From contig JBJXFP010000133.1 in NCBI GenBank assembly GCA_046155615.1, forward strand, positions 29,036 to 93,035: a DNA stretch of 64,000 nucleotides, written 5' to 3'. The position numbers and the translations under genes were made by a program. Below the pieces are notes generated by a model that was not told the DNA's origin, did no database searches, and saw only the letters and a list, made by a program, of their open reading frames with translations. Position 1 is the first letter of the stretch; every line of letters starts with the position of its first letter. Below are positions 9,410-17,386 of the stretch, one piece after another. The DNA is from JANNVZ01 sp046155615. GTDB taxonomy: Bacteria > Bacteroidota > Bacteroidia > Flavobacteriales_D > Sanyastnellaceae.

Positions 9410-10027
9410 ATGTCTCCTGAATACTTCATAAAAGGAATTGTACTTGGTATTTCGGTAGCAGCTCCCGTAGGGCCTATCGGTGTGTTGTGCATAAAGCGCT
9501 CACTCACCGAAGGCAGACTTTCCGGCCTGATAACCGGGCTGGGTGCAGCTACTGCGGACACCCTTTATGGAGCCATTGCTGCTTTTGGTATTTCTTTCAT
9601 TACCGATTTTCTTATAGCCCAGCAGTTCTACATCCGTATAGTGGGCGGTGCGCTGCTGATGGTGATGGGCTTGAGACTTTATCTATCTAAAGTGAAAACA
9701 GATGTGGAAATGGAACGGGGTAATCTGTGGCATCATTTCATGAGCACCATGTTGCTTACCATAACCAATCCTGCCACCATCTTCTTCTTCATAGCAGCCT
9801 TTGCAGGCCTTGGTCTAAAAACTGGGCCGGGCAATGTGGGTCTGAGTTGTATGCTGGTGGGAGGTGTTGCTTTCGGGGCTTCGCTTTGGTGGCTTTCGCT
9901 GAGCTACATTGTAGGCATCTGGAACAACAAAATTCAGATTACCAAACTGAATGGGCTGAATAAAATTTCGGCTTCAGTCATTATCATTTTTGGAATGGCA
10001 GCGGTTCTGTCTGTTATTTTTTGGTAA
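9410..10027 (+). CDS. LysE/RhtB-family amino acid exporter
   Basis: A 205-residue inner-membrane protein with six hydrophobic segments. The N-terminal signature is that of LysE/RhtB translocators: GIVLGISVAAPVGPIGVLCIKRSL near residues 9-32, followed by GLGAATADTLYGA. Such proteins export amino acids or related small molecules; the substrate cannot be told from sequence. The second conserved region (TITNPATIFFFIAAFAGLG) is intact. The start is the ATG at 9410. It is divergent from the T9SS cargo gene and followed 72 bases later by uvrA. Confidence 0.9.
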   Translation: MSPEYFIKGIVLGISVAAPVGPIGVLCIKRSLTEGRLSGLITGLGAATADTLYGAIAAFGISFITDFLIAQQFYIRIVGGALLMVMGLRLYLSKVKTDVEMERGNLWHHFMSTMLLTITNPATIFFFIAAFAGLGLKTGPGNVGLSCMLVGGVAFGASLWWLSLSYIVGIWNNKIQITKLNGLNKISASVIIIFGMAAVLSVIFW

Positions 10028-10099
10028 ACCCAAACTTTTATCAACTGTCAAGAAAAATCTACAAAGCACATTGGTGTGTTCATTCATCTTTGAACCGAA

Positions 10100-11011
10100 A
10101 TGCAAGAAGTAGAAGAACTTATAGAAGTGATTGGCGCGCGTGAGCACAATCTGAAAAATATTGATGTAAACATTCCCAGAAACAAACTGGTAGTGATAAC
10201 CGGCCTGAGTGGAAGCGGCAAATCATCGTTGGCTTTTGATACCATTTATGCCGAAGGCCAGCGCAGATATATCGAAACATTTGGTGCGTACGCTCGCCAG
10301 TTCATTGGCGAAATGGAAAGGCCCGATGTAGATAAAATCAATGGTCTTTCTCCTGTCATTTCTATTGAGCAAAAAACAGTAAGCCGCAATCCGCGCTCTA
10401 CCGTTGGCACCATCACCGAGATTTATGATTTTCTGCGCTTGTTGTTCGCACGAGCTGCCGATGCTTACAGCTATGTGAGTGGAGAAAAAATGGTGCGCTA
10501 CAACGATGACCAAATTGTAAATCTCATTCTTCAAGAGTACACCAATCAAAAAATTGTACTACTCGCACCAATGGTGAAGGGAAGAAAAGGCCACTACCGC
10601 GAACTATTCGAAAGCCTGATGAAGCAGGGCTACCTGCGCGCAAGGGTAGATGGTGAATTGGTTGAAATGTCGAAGGGCATGAAGCTGGATCGCTACAGGG
10701 TGCACGATATAGAATTGGTGGTGGACAAGTTGGAAGTAGGAGGTGGTGAGCGAAAAGCGAAGAGCGAAAAGGGAGATGCAGAAGTGAACAGACTAAGACA
10801 AACAGTAAGCACAGCATTGCGCCTGGGCAAAGGTTCGCTTATGGTGTTGAAACACGAAGCAGCAAATACCAATAGCCAAAAGCCAAAAGCCAAAGACCAA
10901 TCAACCCCGAAGGGGCAAGCAAATCAACCCCGAAGGGGCAAGCAAATCAACAATTCCGCCCCGCCACTTCTCGCGCCATCTGATGTGTCCCACAAGCGGC
11001 ATCAGCTATAG
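10100..11011 (+). CDS. uvrA: UvrA N-terminal fragment (frameshifted gene, part 1)
   Basis: N-terminal third of the excinuclease ABC damage-recognition ATPase. It carries Walker A GLSGSGKSSLAFDT near residues 36-49, the YARQFIGEMERPDVD segment and the UvrB-interaction region. The frame then passes a GERKAKSEKGD insertion and, after the LGKGSLMVL strand, a stretch of low-complexity sequence made of 7-bp and 23-bp tandem repeats. It ends 60 bases after the last repeat, at 11011, in sequence that makes sense only in another frame. In UvrA the next expected motif is FSRHLMCPT-GISY; it is present at about 10968-11010 in the other frame. One more 23-bp unit would join both parts into one frame of 985 residues. 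So this is a frameshifted uvrA, an assembly collapse of the repeat, or a copy-number switch. Confidence 0.88.
   Translation: MQEVEELIEVIGAREHNLKNIDVNIPRNKLVVITGLSGSGKSSLAFDTIYAEGQRRYIETFGAYARQFIGEMERPDVDKINGLSPVISIEQKTVSRNPRSTVGTITEIYDFLRLLFARAADAYSYVSGEKMVRYNDDQIVNLILQEYTNQKIVLLAPMVKGRKGHYRELFESLMKQGYLRARVDGELVEMSKGMKLDRYRVHDIELVVDKLEVGGGERKAKSEKGDAEVNRLRQTVSTALRLGKGSLMVLKHEAANTNSQKPKAKDQSTPKGQANQPRRGKQINNSAPPLLAPSDVSHKRHQL
10749..10769. repeat. 3 x 7-bp tandem array inside uvrA (agcgaaa type)
   Basis: Units agcgaaa, agcgaag, agcgaaa, placed in a region where UvrA homologues are shorter. Three units keep the reading frame; loss or gain of one would break it. Confidence 0.75.
10874..10894. 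repeat. 3 x 7-bp tandem array inside uvrA (agccaaa type)
   Basis: Three perfect copies of agccaaa, seven bases before the 23-bp repeats. Read in the uvrA N-terminal frame they encode SQKPKAK. The unit length is not a multiple of three. Confidence 0.85.
10901..10951. repeat. 23-bp tandem repeat (2.2 copies) at the uvrA frameshift
   Basis: Perfect units at 10901-10923 and 10924-10946 plus a 5-base third start (10947-10951). The unit contains the inverted repeat ccccgaagggg. Each copy shifts the frame by two bases, and all three frames through the unit are free of stops. Adding one copy makes the upstream frame continue into the conserved HFSRHLMCPTSG segment. Confidence 0.9.
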
Positions 11012-13034
11012 CGAACCTGAGCCGAATTTGTTTTCATTCAACTCGCCTTATGGAGCTTGCCAGCATTGCAATGGGCTTGGTGAAGTAGCAGAAGTTGACA
11101 TAAAAAAAATAATTCCAAATCCGAAGCTGAGTGTGAAGAAAGGTGGCATAGCTCCATTGGGTGAGGCAAAGAATTCATGGACAACTACCCTAGTAGAAGC
11201 ACTGCTGAAAAAGCATGGCTACGATCTGAATACGCCTGTGGAAGAAATAGATGATGAAGTAGTGAATATGATTCTTTATGGCAGCGAAGACAGATTGGAA
11301 ATCACATCAGGCAATTACAACTATGCAGCGAAATACGATGGCATCATTGCCATTATAGAAAGACAAACAGAAGAAGAAACATCGCCCGGCCTGAGTAGGT
11401 GGGCTGAAAGTTTCATGAACAAAACTGCTTGCCCAGAGTGTGGTGGTTCAAGATTGAAAAAGGAAGCTCTTTATTTCCGCATTGCAGGCAAGAATGTGCA
11501 TGAAATAGCCACGATGGGTTTGAATGACTGTGCTAAATGGTTTGAAGGTATAGAGTACAAAATGACACAACGACAAGTTGCCATAGCTACCGAACCATTG
11601 AAAGAAATCAGAAATAGAATACGCTTTCTTATAGATGTTGGTCTTGAATACCTGACCCTCCATCGCAGTGCAAAAACACTGAGTGGTGGCGAAGCTCAAC
11701 GCATTCGTCTTGCCACACAAATAGGTTCGCAGTTGGTAGGTGTGCTTTACATATTGGACGAGCCAAGCATTGGCTTACACCAGCGTGACAATCATAAACT
11801 CATACAATCGCTGAAGAACCTGCGCGATGGCGGCAACAGTGTGATAGTAGTAGAGCACGACAGGGATATGATGCTTGAGAGTGACCACCTGATAGACATA
11901 GGCCCCGGTGCAGGTGTGCATGGCGGCAAAATCATGACACAGGGTGAACCGAAAAAACTCATCAAAGGAGAAAGCATCACTGCGCAATATCTGCGAGGTG
12001 ATTTGAAAATTGCAACACCCAAAGAGCGCAGAAAGGGCAACAAAACTTTTCTGACCCTTGAAGGCGCGAGTGGACACAACCTGAAAAATATCACTTTGAA
12101 AATTCCACTCGGAAAATTTGTTTGCATCACAGGAGTAAGTGGCAGTGGCAAATCATCGCTGATAGAACATACACTCTATCCGATACTCAATGCACACTTC
12201 TACAATGGTGTTCGCAAGCCGCTTGAACATAAAAAGGTGAAAGGTCTCGAGTATTTGGACAAAGTGATAGAGATAGATCAAAGCCCGATAGGCCGCACCC
12301 CGCGCAGTAATCCGAGCACATACACGGGCATTTTTACCGACATCAGAAATTTGTACTCATCATCACCTGAGGCCAAAATAAGGGGCTATCAGCCCGGAAG
12401 GTTTTCATTCAATGTAAGCGGTGGAAGATGCGAAACATGCAAGGGCGGTGGGGTGAGAACCATCGAAATGAATTTCCTTCCTGATGTATTTGTGCAGTGT
12501 GAATCATGCAGCGGCAAGCGTTACAACAGAGAAACTCTGGATATTAGATACAAAGGAAGGAGCATTGCTGATGTACTTGATATGACAGTGGATCAGGCGG
12601 TTGAATTCTTCGACAATTTTCCGAAAATCAGAAATGTGGTGAAGACGCTGCAAGATGTAGGGCTTGGCTACATAACACTTGGACAGCACAGCACCACCCT
12701 TAGTGGTGGTGAAGCACAACGCGTAAAACTCTCAACCGAACTTGGCAAACGAGACACAGGAAATACCATCTACATATTGGATGAGCCAACCACAGGCTTA
12801 CATTTTCAAGATGTGCAAATGCTCATCAATGTGCTGAACAGATTGGCTGACCGTGGCAATACGGTATTGGTGATTGAACACAACATGGACATAATCAAAG
12901 TAGCTGACCACATCATAGACCTCGGCCCAGAAGGTGGTGCAAGTGGCGGCCAAATCATAGCAGAAGGAACACCTGAAGAAATAGTGAAAGAGAAAAGCAG
13001 TTGGACGGGAAAGTATTTGAAGGAGGAACTGTAG
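10983..13034 (+). CDS. uvrA: UvrA C-terminal part (frameshifted gene, part 2)
   Basis: Remaining 683 residues of UvrA from the first in-frame ATG; the same frame is open back to 10851 and includes the expected HFSRHL before this Met. Visible are the zinc-finger CXXC pairs (CQHCNG, CPECGG and, later, CETCKGGG with CESCSG), the first ABC signature TLSGGEAQRIRLATQIGS with its Walker B YILDEPSIGLH, the second Walker A GVSGSGKSSLIEHT, the second signature TLSGGEAQRVKLSTELG and a DEPTTGLH Walker B. Every catalytic motif is intact, so nothing else suggests decay. Translated alone from this Met it would lack the first Walker A and could not be a normal UvrA. It abuts the convergent acyltransferase gene end to end. 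Confidence 0.92.
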   Translation: MCPTSGISYSEPEPNLFSFNSPYGACQHCNGLGEVAEVDIKKIIPNPKLSVKKGGIAPLGEAKNSWTTTLVEALLKKHGYDLNTPVEEIDDEVVNMILYGSEDRLEITSGNYNYAAKYDGIIAIIERQTEEETSPGLSRWAESFMNKTACPECGGSRLKKEALYFRIAGKNVHEIATMGLNDCAKWFEGIEYKMTQRQVAIATEPLKEIRNRIRFLIDVGLEYLTLHRSAKTLSGGEAQRIRLATQIGSQLVGVLYILDEPSIGLHQRDNHKLIQSLKNLRDGGNSVIVVEHDRDMMLESDHLIDIGPGAGVHGGKIMTQGEPKKLIKGESITAQYLRGDLKIATPKERRKGNKTFLTLEGASGHNLKNITLKIPLGKFVCITGVSGSGKSSLIEHTLYPILNAHFYNGVRKPLEHKKVKGLEYLDKVIEIDQSPIGRTPRSNPSTYTGIFTDIRNLYSSSPEAKIRGYQPGRFSFNVSGGRCETCKGGGVRTIEMNFLPDVFVQCESCSGKRYNRETLDIRYKGRSIADVLDMTVDQAVEFFDNFPKIRNVVKTLQDVGLGYITLGQHSTTLSGGEAQRVKLSTELGKRDTGNTIYILDEPTTGLHFQDVQMLINVLNRLADRGNTVLVIEHNMDIIKVADHIIDLGPEGGASGGQIIAEGTPEEIVKEKSSWTGKYLKEEL

Positions 13035-14810
13035 TTACTGCCCCACCATCTCACGTTGCAGCGTTTCTACGGTATCGGCCGGCAAGTTCTGCAAGTCGAG
13101 GTACATCAGGCCATCCAGAGCATTGTTGAATTTCGGGTCGCAGTTGAAGGCCATGATTTTTGCATTCTGTTGCAAGTATTTTTTCAGCAGCACAGGCATG
13201 GTGTAACTCGATGGCTCTATTTCAGAAATTATTTTGTCCATCTTCTTCATATCAGCCTGCGATGATTGTATGAGCGCATCGGTATCCACATTGTTCACCT
13301 TTGGTTTGAATGCATTGCGAGGCTGCACCCATTTGGCAAGTTCTGCATCAAAGTGATGTTGTTCTATGAAGCGGATGATCAGTTCCTTGCTCACATCGCG
13401 GTAGTTGTTGCTGATGCTCACAGGGCCAATGATGTATCGGAATGCTGAATTGGAAATGAGATAATACAATATGCCTTTCCACAGCAGAAAAAGTGAAAGC
13501 CTGTGGCGCTGGTATTCCTGCACTATGAAAGAACGGCCAAGTTCCAGTGACTGACCAAGGATACCATTCATCTTTTTGTTCATTTTAAAAAGAGAACTGA
13601 TATAAAAACCACGCGCGCCATACCGAGCCATTATTTCTGCACCATTGCCTACACGGTATGCTCCGGCAATTTTTTTTGCTTCCCTGTCCCACAATATCAG
13701 GTGGTGGTAATACAAATCATATTCATCAATGTCAATGCTCTTGTTGGTTCCCTCTCCCACAGCACGAAACGTCACTTCGCGCAGGCGACCAATCTCCCTG
13801 AGCAGATGCGGTATATGTCTACTATCTACAACATAGCAATCAAAGTTGTCATAACTAAGCGTTTTGAATTCCTGAATGCGCGCTATTTCGCCATCTAATT
13901 TTTGCTGCTCCACCGGTGCTATTATTTCTTCCACCTTTTGCTGCTTCGAAAAAAGCCTGAAGTATTCTCGCCTCACTTCAAAACTGCTGCCAAGTGCATA
14001 AGTTTTTGCACGCAGATATCGCCCGTACTGTTCTACACTGCCAAACATTGCAGTGTCTTTCGGCAGTATGGGTTTGCCAATGCGCAACTTCAGTTGTTGT
14101 CCTTTTTTCTTAAGCATCTCGCTTGGCAGAGCCAGTGTGCGCAGATTAGGATGTATGCGCCCGAGCAAATGAAACAGCCGTGAATTGCCACCATCGAAAT
14201 AGACAGGTATTACAGGTACACCGGCATTCTTTACCATTTTCAATGCACTGTTTTGCCACTTGCGGTCACTTATTGTGCGCATGCCTGATTGGTAGGTGGA
14301 TACTTCTCCAGCGGGAAATATTCCCAGAGGCAGTCCCTGTTCGATATGTGCAATAGCTGCTTTGATACCCGCTATGTTGCTGTATGCGGTCTTTGAATTT
14401 TCAAATGGATTTACTGATAGAAAAAAGTCTTTGATGGGTTCAACATTTTGCAAAAGAAAGTTGGCCATCACTTTGAAATCGGGCCGCACATCTGCCACTG
14501 CACGGATGAGTGCAATGCCATCAAGTGCGCCAAAAGGATGATTGGAAACAATGATGAAAGGGCCTTCCTTTGGAATGTGTGCCAGTTGTGATTTGTCAAA
14601 ATCAAGATGCAAATCGAGGTAGCTGAAAATGCGATCTATCGCATCCAGACCTTCGGCTTTGCAAACATCTTCGTACAAGTGGTTCACCTCATCAATACGC
14701 GCCACACGAGCAAGCAGGCCTACTATCGGATTGTTGCGCTGCAAGTTGGCTGCTGACGCCAAAGTATCTTCAGATATGAGTTTCTTTTCCTGCATTACCC
14801 TTTGATTCAT
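13035..14810 (-). CDS. Bifunctional acyltransferase, OlsF-like (aminolipid synthesis)
   Basis: A 591-residue fusion. The N-terminal half is a PlsC-type O-acyltransferase with NHPFGALDG near residue 91, a His-x5-Asp form of the usual His-x4-Asp, and IFPAGEVSTY farther on. The C-terminal half, about 325-470, resembles the GNAT-like N-acyltransferase of OlsB/hemolysin-type proteins (RLREVTFRAVGEGTN, DEYDLYYHHLILWD, GAYRVGNG, ELGRSFI). This order is that of OlsF, which makes ornithine lipids in some Proteobacteria and Bacteroidota; glycine lipids made by related enzymes are the alternative product. The ATG at 14810 is preferred to the GTG at 14828. Family is confident; the head-group amino acid is inference. 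Confidence 0.78.
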   Translation of the reverse strand: MNQRVMQEKKLISEDTLASAANLQRNNPIVGLLARVARIDEVNHLYEDVCKAEGLDAIDRIFSYLDLHLDFDKSQLAHIPKEGPFIIVSNHPFGALDGIALIRAVADVRPDFKVMANFLLQNVEPIKDFFLSVNPFENSKTAYSNIAGIKAAIAHIEQGLPLGIFPAGEVSTYQSGMRTISDRKWQNSALKMVKNAGVPVIPVYFDGGNSRLFHLLGRIHPNLRTLALPSEMLKKKGQQLKLRIGKPILPKDTAMFGSVEQYGRYLRAKTYALGSSFEVRREYFRLFSKQQKVEEIIAPVEQQKLDGEIARIQEFKTLSYDNFDCYVVDSRHIPHLLREIGRLREVTFRAVGEGTNKSIDIDEYDLYYHHLILWDREAKKIAGAYRVGNGAEIMARYGARGFYISSLFKMNKKMNGILGQSLELGRSFIVQEYQRHRLSLFLLWKGILYYLISNSAFRYIIGPVSISNNYRDVSKELIIRFIEQHHFDAELAKWVQPRNAFKPKVNNVDTDALIQSSQADMKKMDKIISEIEPSSYTMPVLLKKYLQQNAKIMAFNCDPKFNNALDGLMYLDLQNLPADTVETLQREMVGQ

Positions 14811-14865
14811 CCTCGTGATTTCCTTCACGGGTGGTGAAAATTTTCACCACATATGTTGTGGTGAT

Positions 14866-16569
14866 TTACTTCACCATAAGCAATTCGGTAGTTGCTGCAA
14901 ATTCCGTCTGTAGAACAATTCGATATGCACCAGCTGTCAAATTTTTCGCATCGAAGAAATATTTTGAAACTCCATTTTTGAATATGCCGCTGTGAATCTC
15001 AAGCACTTTCCGGCCTGACAAGTCAGCTATATAAAGCTCGCCCTGCTGAGGCATTGCAAAACTTATTTCAGTGCATGTAATAGCATTGGCTGGATTAGGA
15101 AATACTTTCACAAAGCTGGCCATCAAGGCGTCCATTACATTGACAGGTCCGAGTACTTCAAATGTCCAAAAGCCATTGGGTGCAGGCATAGGTCGTACCT
15201 GCACTTTGCCTGTGGTGGCCTCGCCACGTATGTAATAGTGTATGAAAGTACCAATAGCCTGCGCTGGTATTGATGCCAGCCAGTTACCGCCTCCGGCATC
15301 TGTCATGGTTATTTCCTGCCAGTCAGTATCATCATTTATTCTCCAATACACCATGCCATTGTCCACACCATCGCGGTGGCTCATGTATGCGCTTAGTGCA
15401 TAAGGATTTTCATCATCATAAGTATCCTGTTGTGGCTGATGCGAAATGAGCAAAGGATCCTCCACACCTACTGCATGGGTTATGCAGTGTATGGCACCGC
15501 TTTGCGAAATGATGTTATTGCCTTGATTGTCACAATCAATTCCTACCAGATTGTAGCCGGGACATACTTCACCCCAGATGCGGTAAGCAGTGGTGTCATA
15601 CTCCTCTCGATAAGTTGGAAAGATGATTGTGTTGTTCACAAACACACCGTTAGTGTAGGTGCGGTATGCTCCGCCATCATCAGGATAAAGACCTGATGTA
15701 CTTGGTGGTGCCGGTATATGTACCACGCGGTAGGGCGTATCCCAAAGACTGTTGTAGTTGGCCAGCACGTATTCTATGTTGGCATTTATCTGGGGGCCAT
15801 CTGCCACACCATCAGGATATTCACTCACGAGCAGCGTTTCTTCATTCACCAGTTTCATATGCATGTCTATGTGGTGTATGCCGTCATATGGCAGAGTTGG
15901 CATTTTGATGTACCGGTCTATACCCATGAATTGTAAAATGATGTCATCTATCTCTGTTTCAGTATGGTCAGGATAATCCAGTTGATTGTTATCTCCATCA
16001 CCATCATTTTCATCCAATACCAATTCGGATGCAAATGCAGTCCCAAACCCATCACACATAAAATTACCTCCGGTGTTCATGAGTTCATTTGGTGATTCTA
16101 CAGTGGCGTATAGTTCCACTCCCAACTCAGCGGCTATCAATTCAGGTGATGCGTCATCATCAGGCCTTGGGCGGTTATATATCCAGTCCACCAATACCAG
16201 TGAGTCCACCTCATTGGTGTACACCGGATTGGCAGAATAATCTCTGGTCCAAATGGTATTGAAATCACCTTCAATAAGTGTGATGTTGTTCATGTCAATA
16301 AATGCATCGCCACCTGTATTGTCAGTCATCAGGTAGTCTTCCGTTTCACCCGGGTTATCAGTGATGATGAGCACTTGCACTTCTTCCTTAGCGGCAGCAA
16401 CAATTTGCTTCAGTATGGCTGGAAAACCAGTCCAGGTGATGTTTAGACTTTGCAGTTCTTCCCATTCGGCCATTGCTCTGATGTTCGAACCTTGCGGAGG
16501 AGTGGTGATTACCTGACCATGCAGGTATGCAGTAGTTAGTAGGGCTGCAGTCAGTAAAGTATATCTCAT
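14866..16569 (-). CDS. Secreted agmatine/peptidylarginine deiminase-family protein with T9SS tail
   Basis: A signal peptide (MRYTLLTAALLTTAYLHGQ) is followed by a roughly 360-residue Porphyromonas-type agmatine/peptidylarginine deiminase domain: TIWTRDYSANPV, NTGGNFMCDGFG, the His-x-Asp motif in HHIDMHMK near residue 232, and the nucleophile Cys in GAIHCITHAVG near residue 362. Those two positions fall close to His236 and Cys351 of P. gingivalis PPAD. A beta domain and a C-terminal type A T9SS sorting domain (VFPNPANA...) follow, ending in LLMVK. The enzyme would convert a guanidino group (free agmatine, or arginine in peptides) to a ureido group outside the cell. Substrate choice cannot be read from sequence. 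Single gene, with gaps of 37 bases downstream and 163 bases upstream. Confidence 0.85.
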   Translation of the reverse strand: MRYTLLTAALLTTAYLHGQVITTPPQGSNIRAMAEWEELQSLNITWTGFPAILKQIVAAAKEEVQVLIITDNPGETEDYLMTDNTGGDAFIDMNNITLIEGDFNTIWTRDYSANPVYTNEVDSLVLVDWIYNRPRPDDDASPELIAAELGVELYATVESPNELMNTGGNFMCDGFGTAFASELVLDENDGDGDNNQLDYPDHTETEIDDIILQFMGIDRYIKMPTLPYDGIHHIDMHMKLVNEETLLVSEYPDGVADGPQINANIEYVLANYNSLWDTPYRVVHIPAPPSTSGLYPDDGGAYRTYTNGVFVNNTIIFPTYREEYDTTAYRIWGEVCPGYNLVGIDCDNQGNNIISQSGAIHCITHAVGVEDPLLISHQPQQDTYDDENPYALSAYMSHRDGVDNGMVYWRINDDTDWQEITMTDAGGGNWLASIPAQAIGTFIHYYIRGEATTGKVQVRPMPAPNGFWTFEVLGPVNVMDALMASFVKVFPNPANAITCTEISFAMPQQGELYIADLSGRKVLEIHSGIFKNGVSKYFFDAKNLTAGAYRIVLQTEFAATTELLMVK

Positions 16570-16732
16570 GAATGTTGTATTGAAATTTTCTATTTATTGT
16601 TTCTGAAAAGAGAAACCAATTTGCTCTGCCGCTTATTGGTTTTGCGAGCGGTAAATATGTGTCTGTTTCTTGCTATTGCATTATCCACGCACTTACAAAA
16701 AAACATTTGGATAGTTTACGGATCACACGGAG

Positions 16733-17386
16733 TTAATAATACAATGTCAATGCCGTGGTATTGAATGCAGGACACCACACACTGTCATTCACTATAGTAT
16801 CACCCGCTGCTGTATAAACTTGTTTCTGATATTTCAGCCAGCTATCACCATACAACTTGCATTGCCATGTAGTATCTACCGCAGCGCCTTCAAAGGTTTT
16901 GTATCCGTTGGCACAGCATACACAATCAAATTGTGCATTGGTAAATGTGAATATGAACTCATCATCCACAGCAGACTCACCGATATTGGCTATTTGTACT
17001 TGCACAAAGGCCTCCGGAAAAATGGTCATGTCGTGTGTCAATAATTGGCCGCCATCAAAGTCAGATACTACCAGTTCATCTTCATTAGTGATATACTGGT
17101 TCTTTGAAATTTTCAATTTGAGTGCAGCAAAATTTTCACGCGGCCAGGAGAGGCTGAAGCAGCCTGATGCATCGGACAGCCCGCTGACTGCCGTAGAGTA
17201 TGTGGCGCCAAATGTGCCGCCACCCACTATTTGCTTCATTACCTCTGCTTGGGCGCCCGGAATCAATTGACCACTGCGTCCATCAGTAACGCGGCCCTGT
17301 AGTTGAAAATCTGTCTCTTCTTTTTTACATGAGCTGAAAATGAAGATGAGAAGAATGCTGCATGTCTGGGTGAATAAACTCATCAT
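16733..17386 (-). CDS. Surface lipoprotein with carboxypeptidase-regulatory-like domain
   Basis: A lipoprotein signal ends in IFSSC at Cys20, followed by KKEE. A Lys/acidic run directly after the Cys is the surface-export signal reported for Bacteroidota lipoproteins. After it comes a roughly 90-residue beta domain (LQGRVTDGRSGQLIPGAQAEV...) of the CarboxypepD_reg-like type, then a region with two Cys-rich segments (DCVCC, WCPAF). The function is unknown; such domains are structural or ligand-binding. The start overlaps the mltF-like stop by four bases, so the two genes are translationally coupled, suggesting a shared role at the cell wall or surface. Confidence 0.75.
   Translation of the reverse strand: MMSLFTQTCSILLIFIFSSCKKEETDFQLQGRVTDGRSGQLIPGAQAEVMKQIVGGGTFGATYSTAVSGLSDASGCFSLSWPRENFAALKLKISKNQYITNEDELVVSDFDGGQLLTHDMTIFPEAFVQVQIANIGESAVDDEFIFTFTNAQFDCVCCANGYKTFEGAAVDTTWQCKLYGDSWLKYQKQVYTAAGDTIVNDSVWCPAFNTTALTLYY

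Noticed and set aside
10983..13034. A separate short UvrA-like protein starting at this ATG
   Set aside because: The conserved HFSRHL that precedes this Met is present in the same frame upstream, and the missing N-terminal ATPase half lies directly before it, so both parts belong to one gene.
16596..16618. Weak hairpin near the deiminase gene start
   Set aside because: A 6-7 bp AT-rich stem without a T run; not convincing as a terminator or operator.
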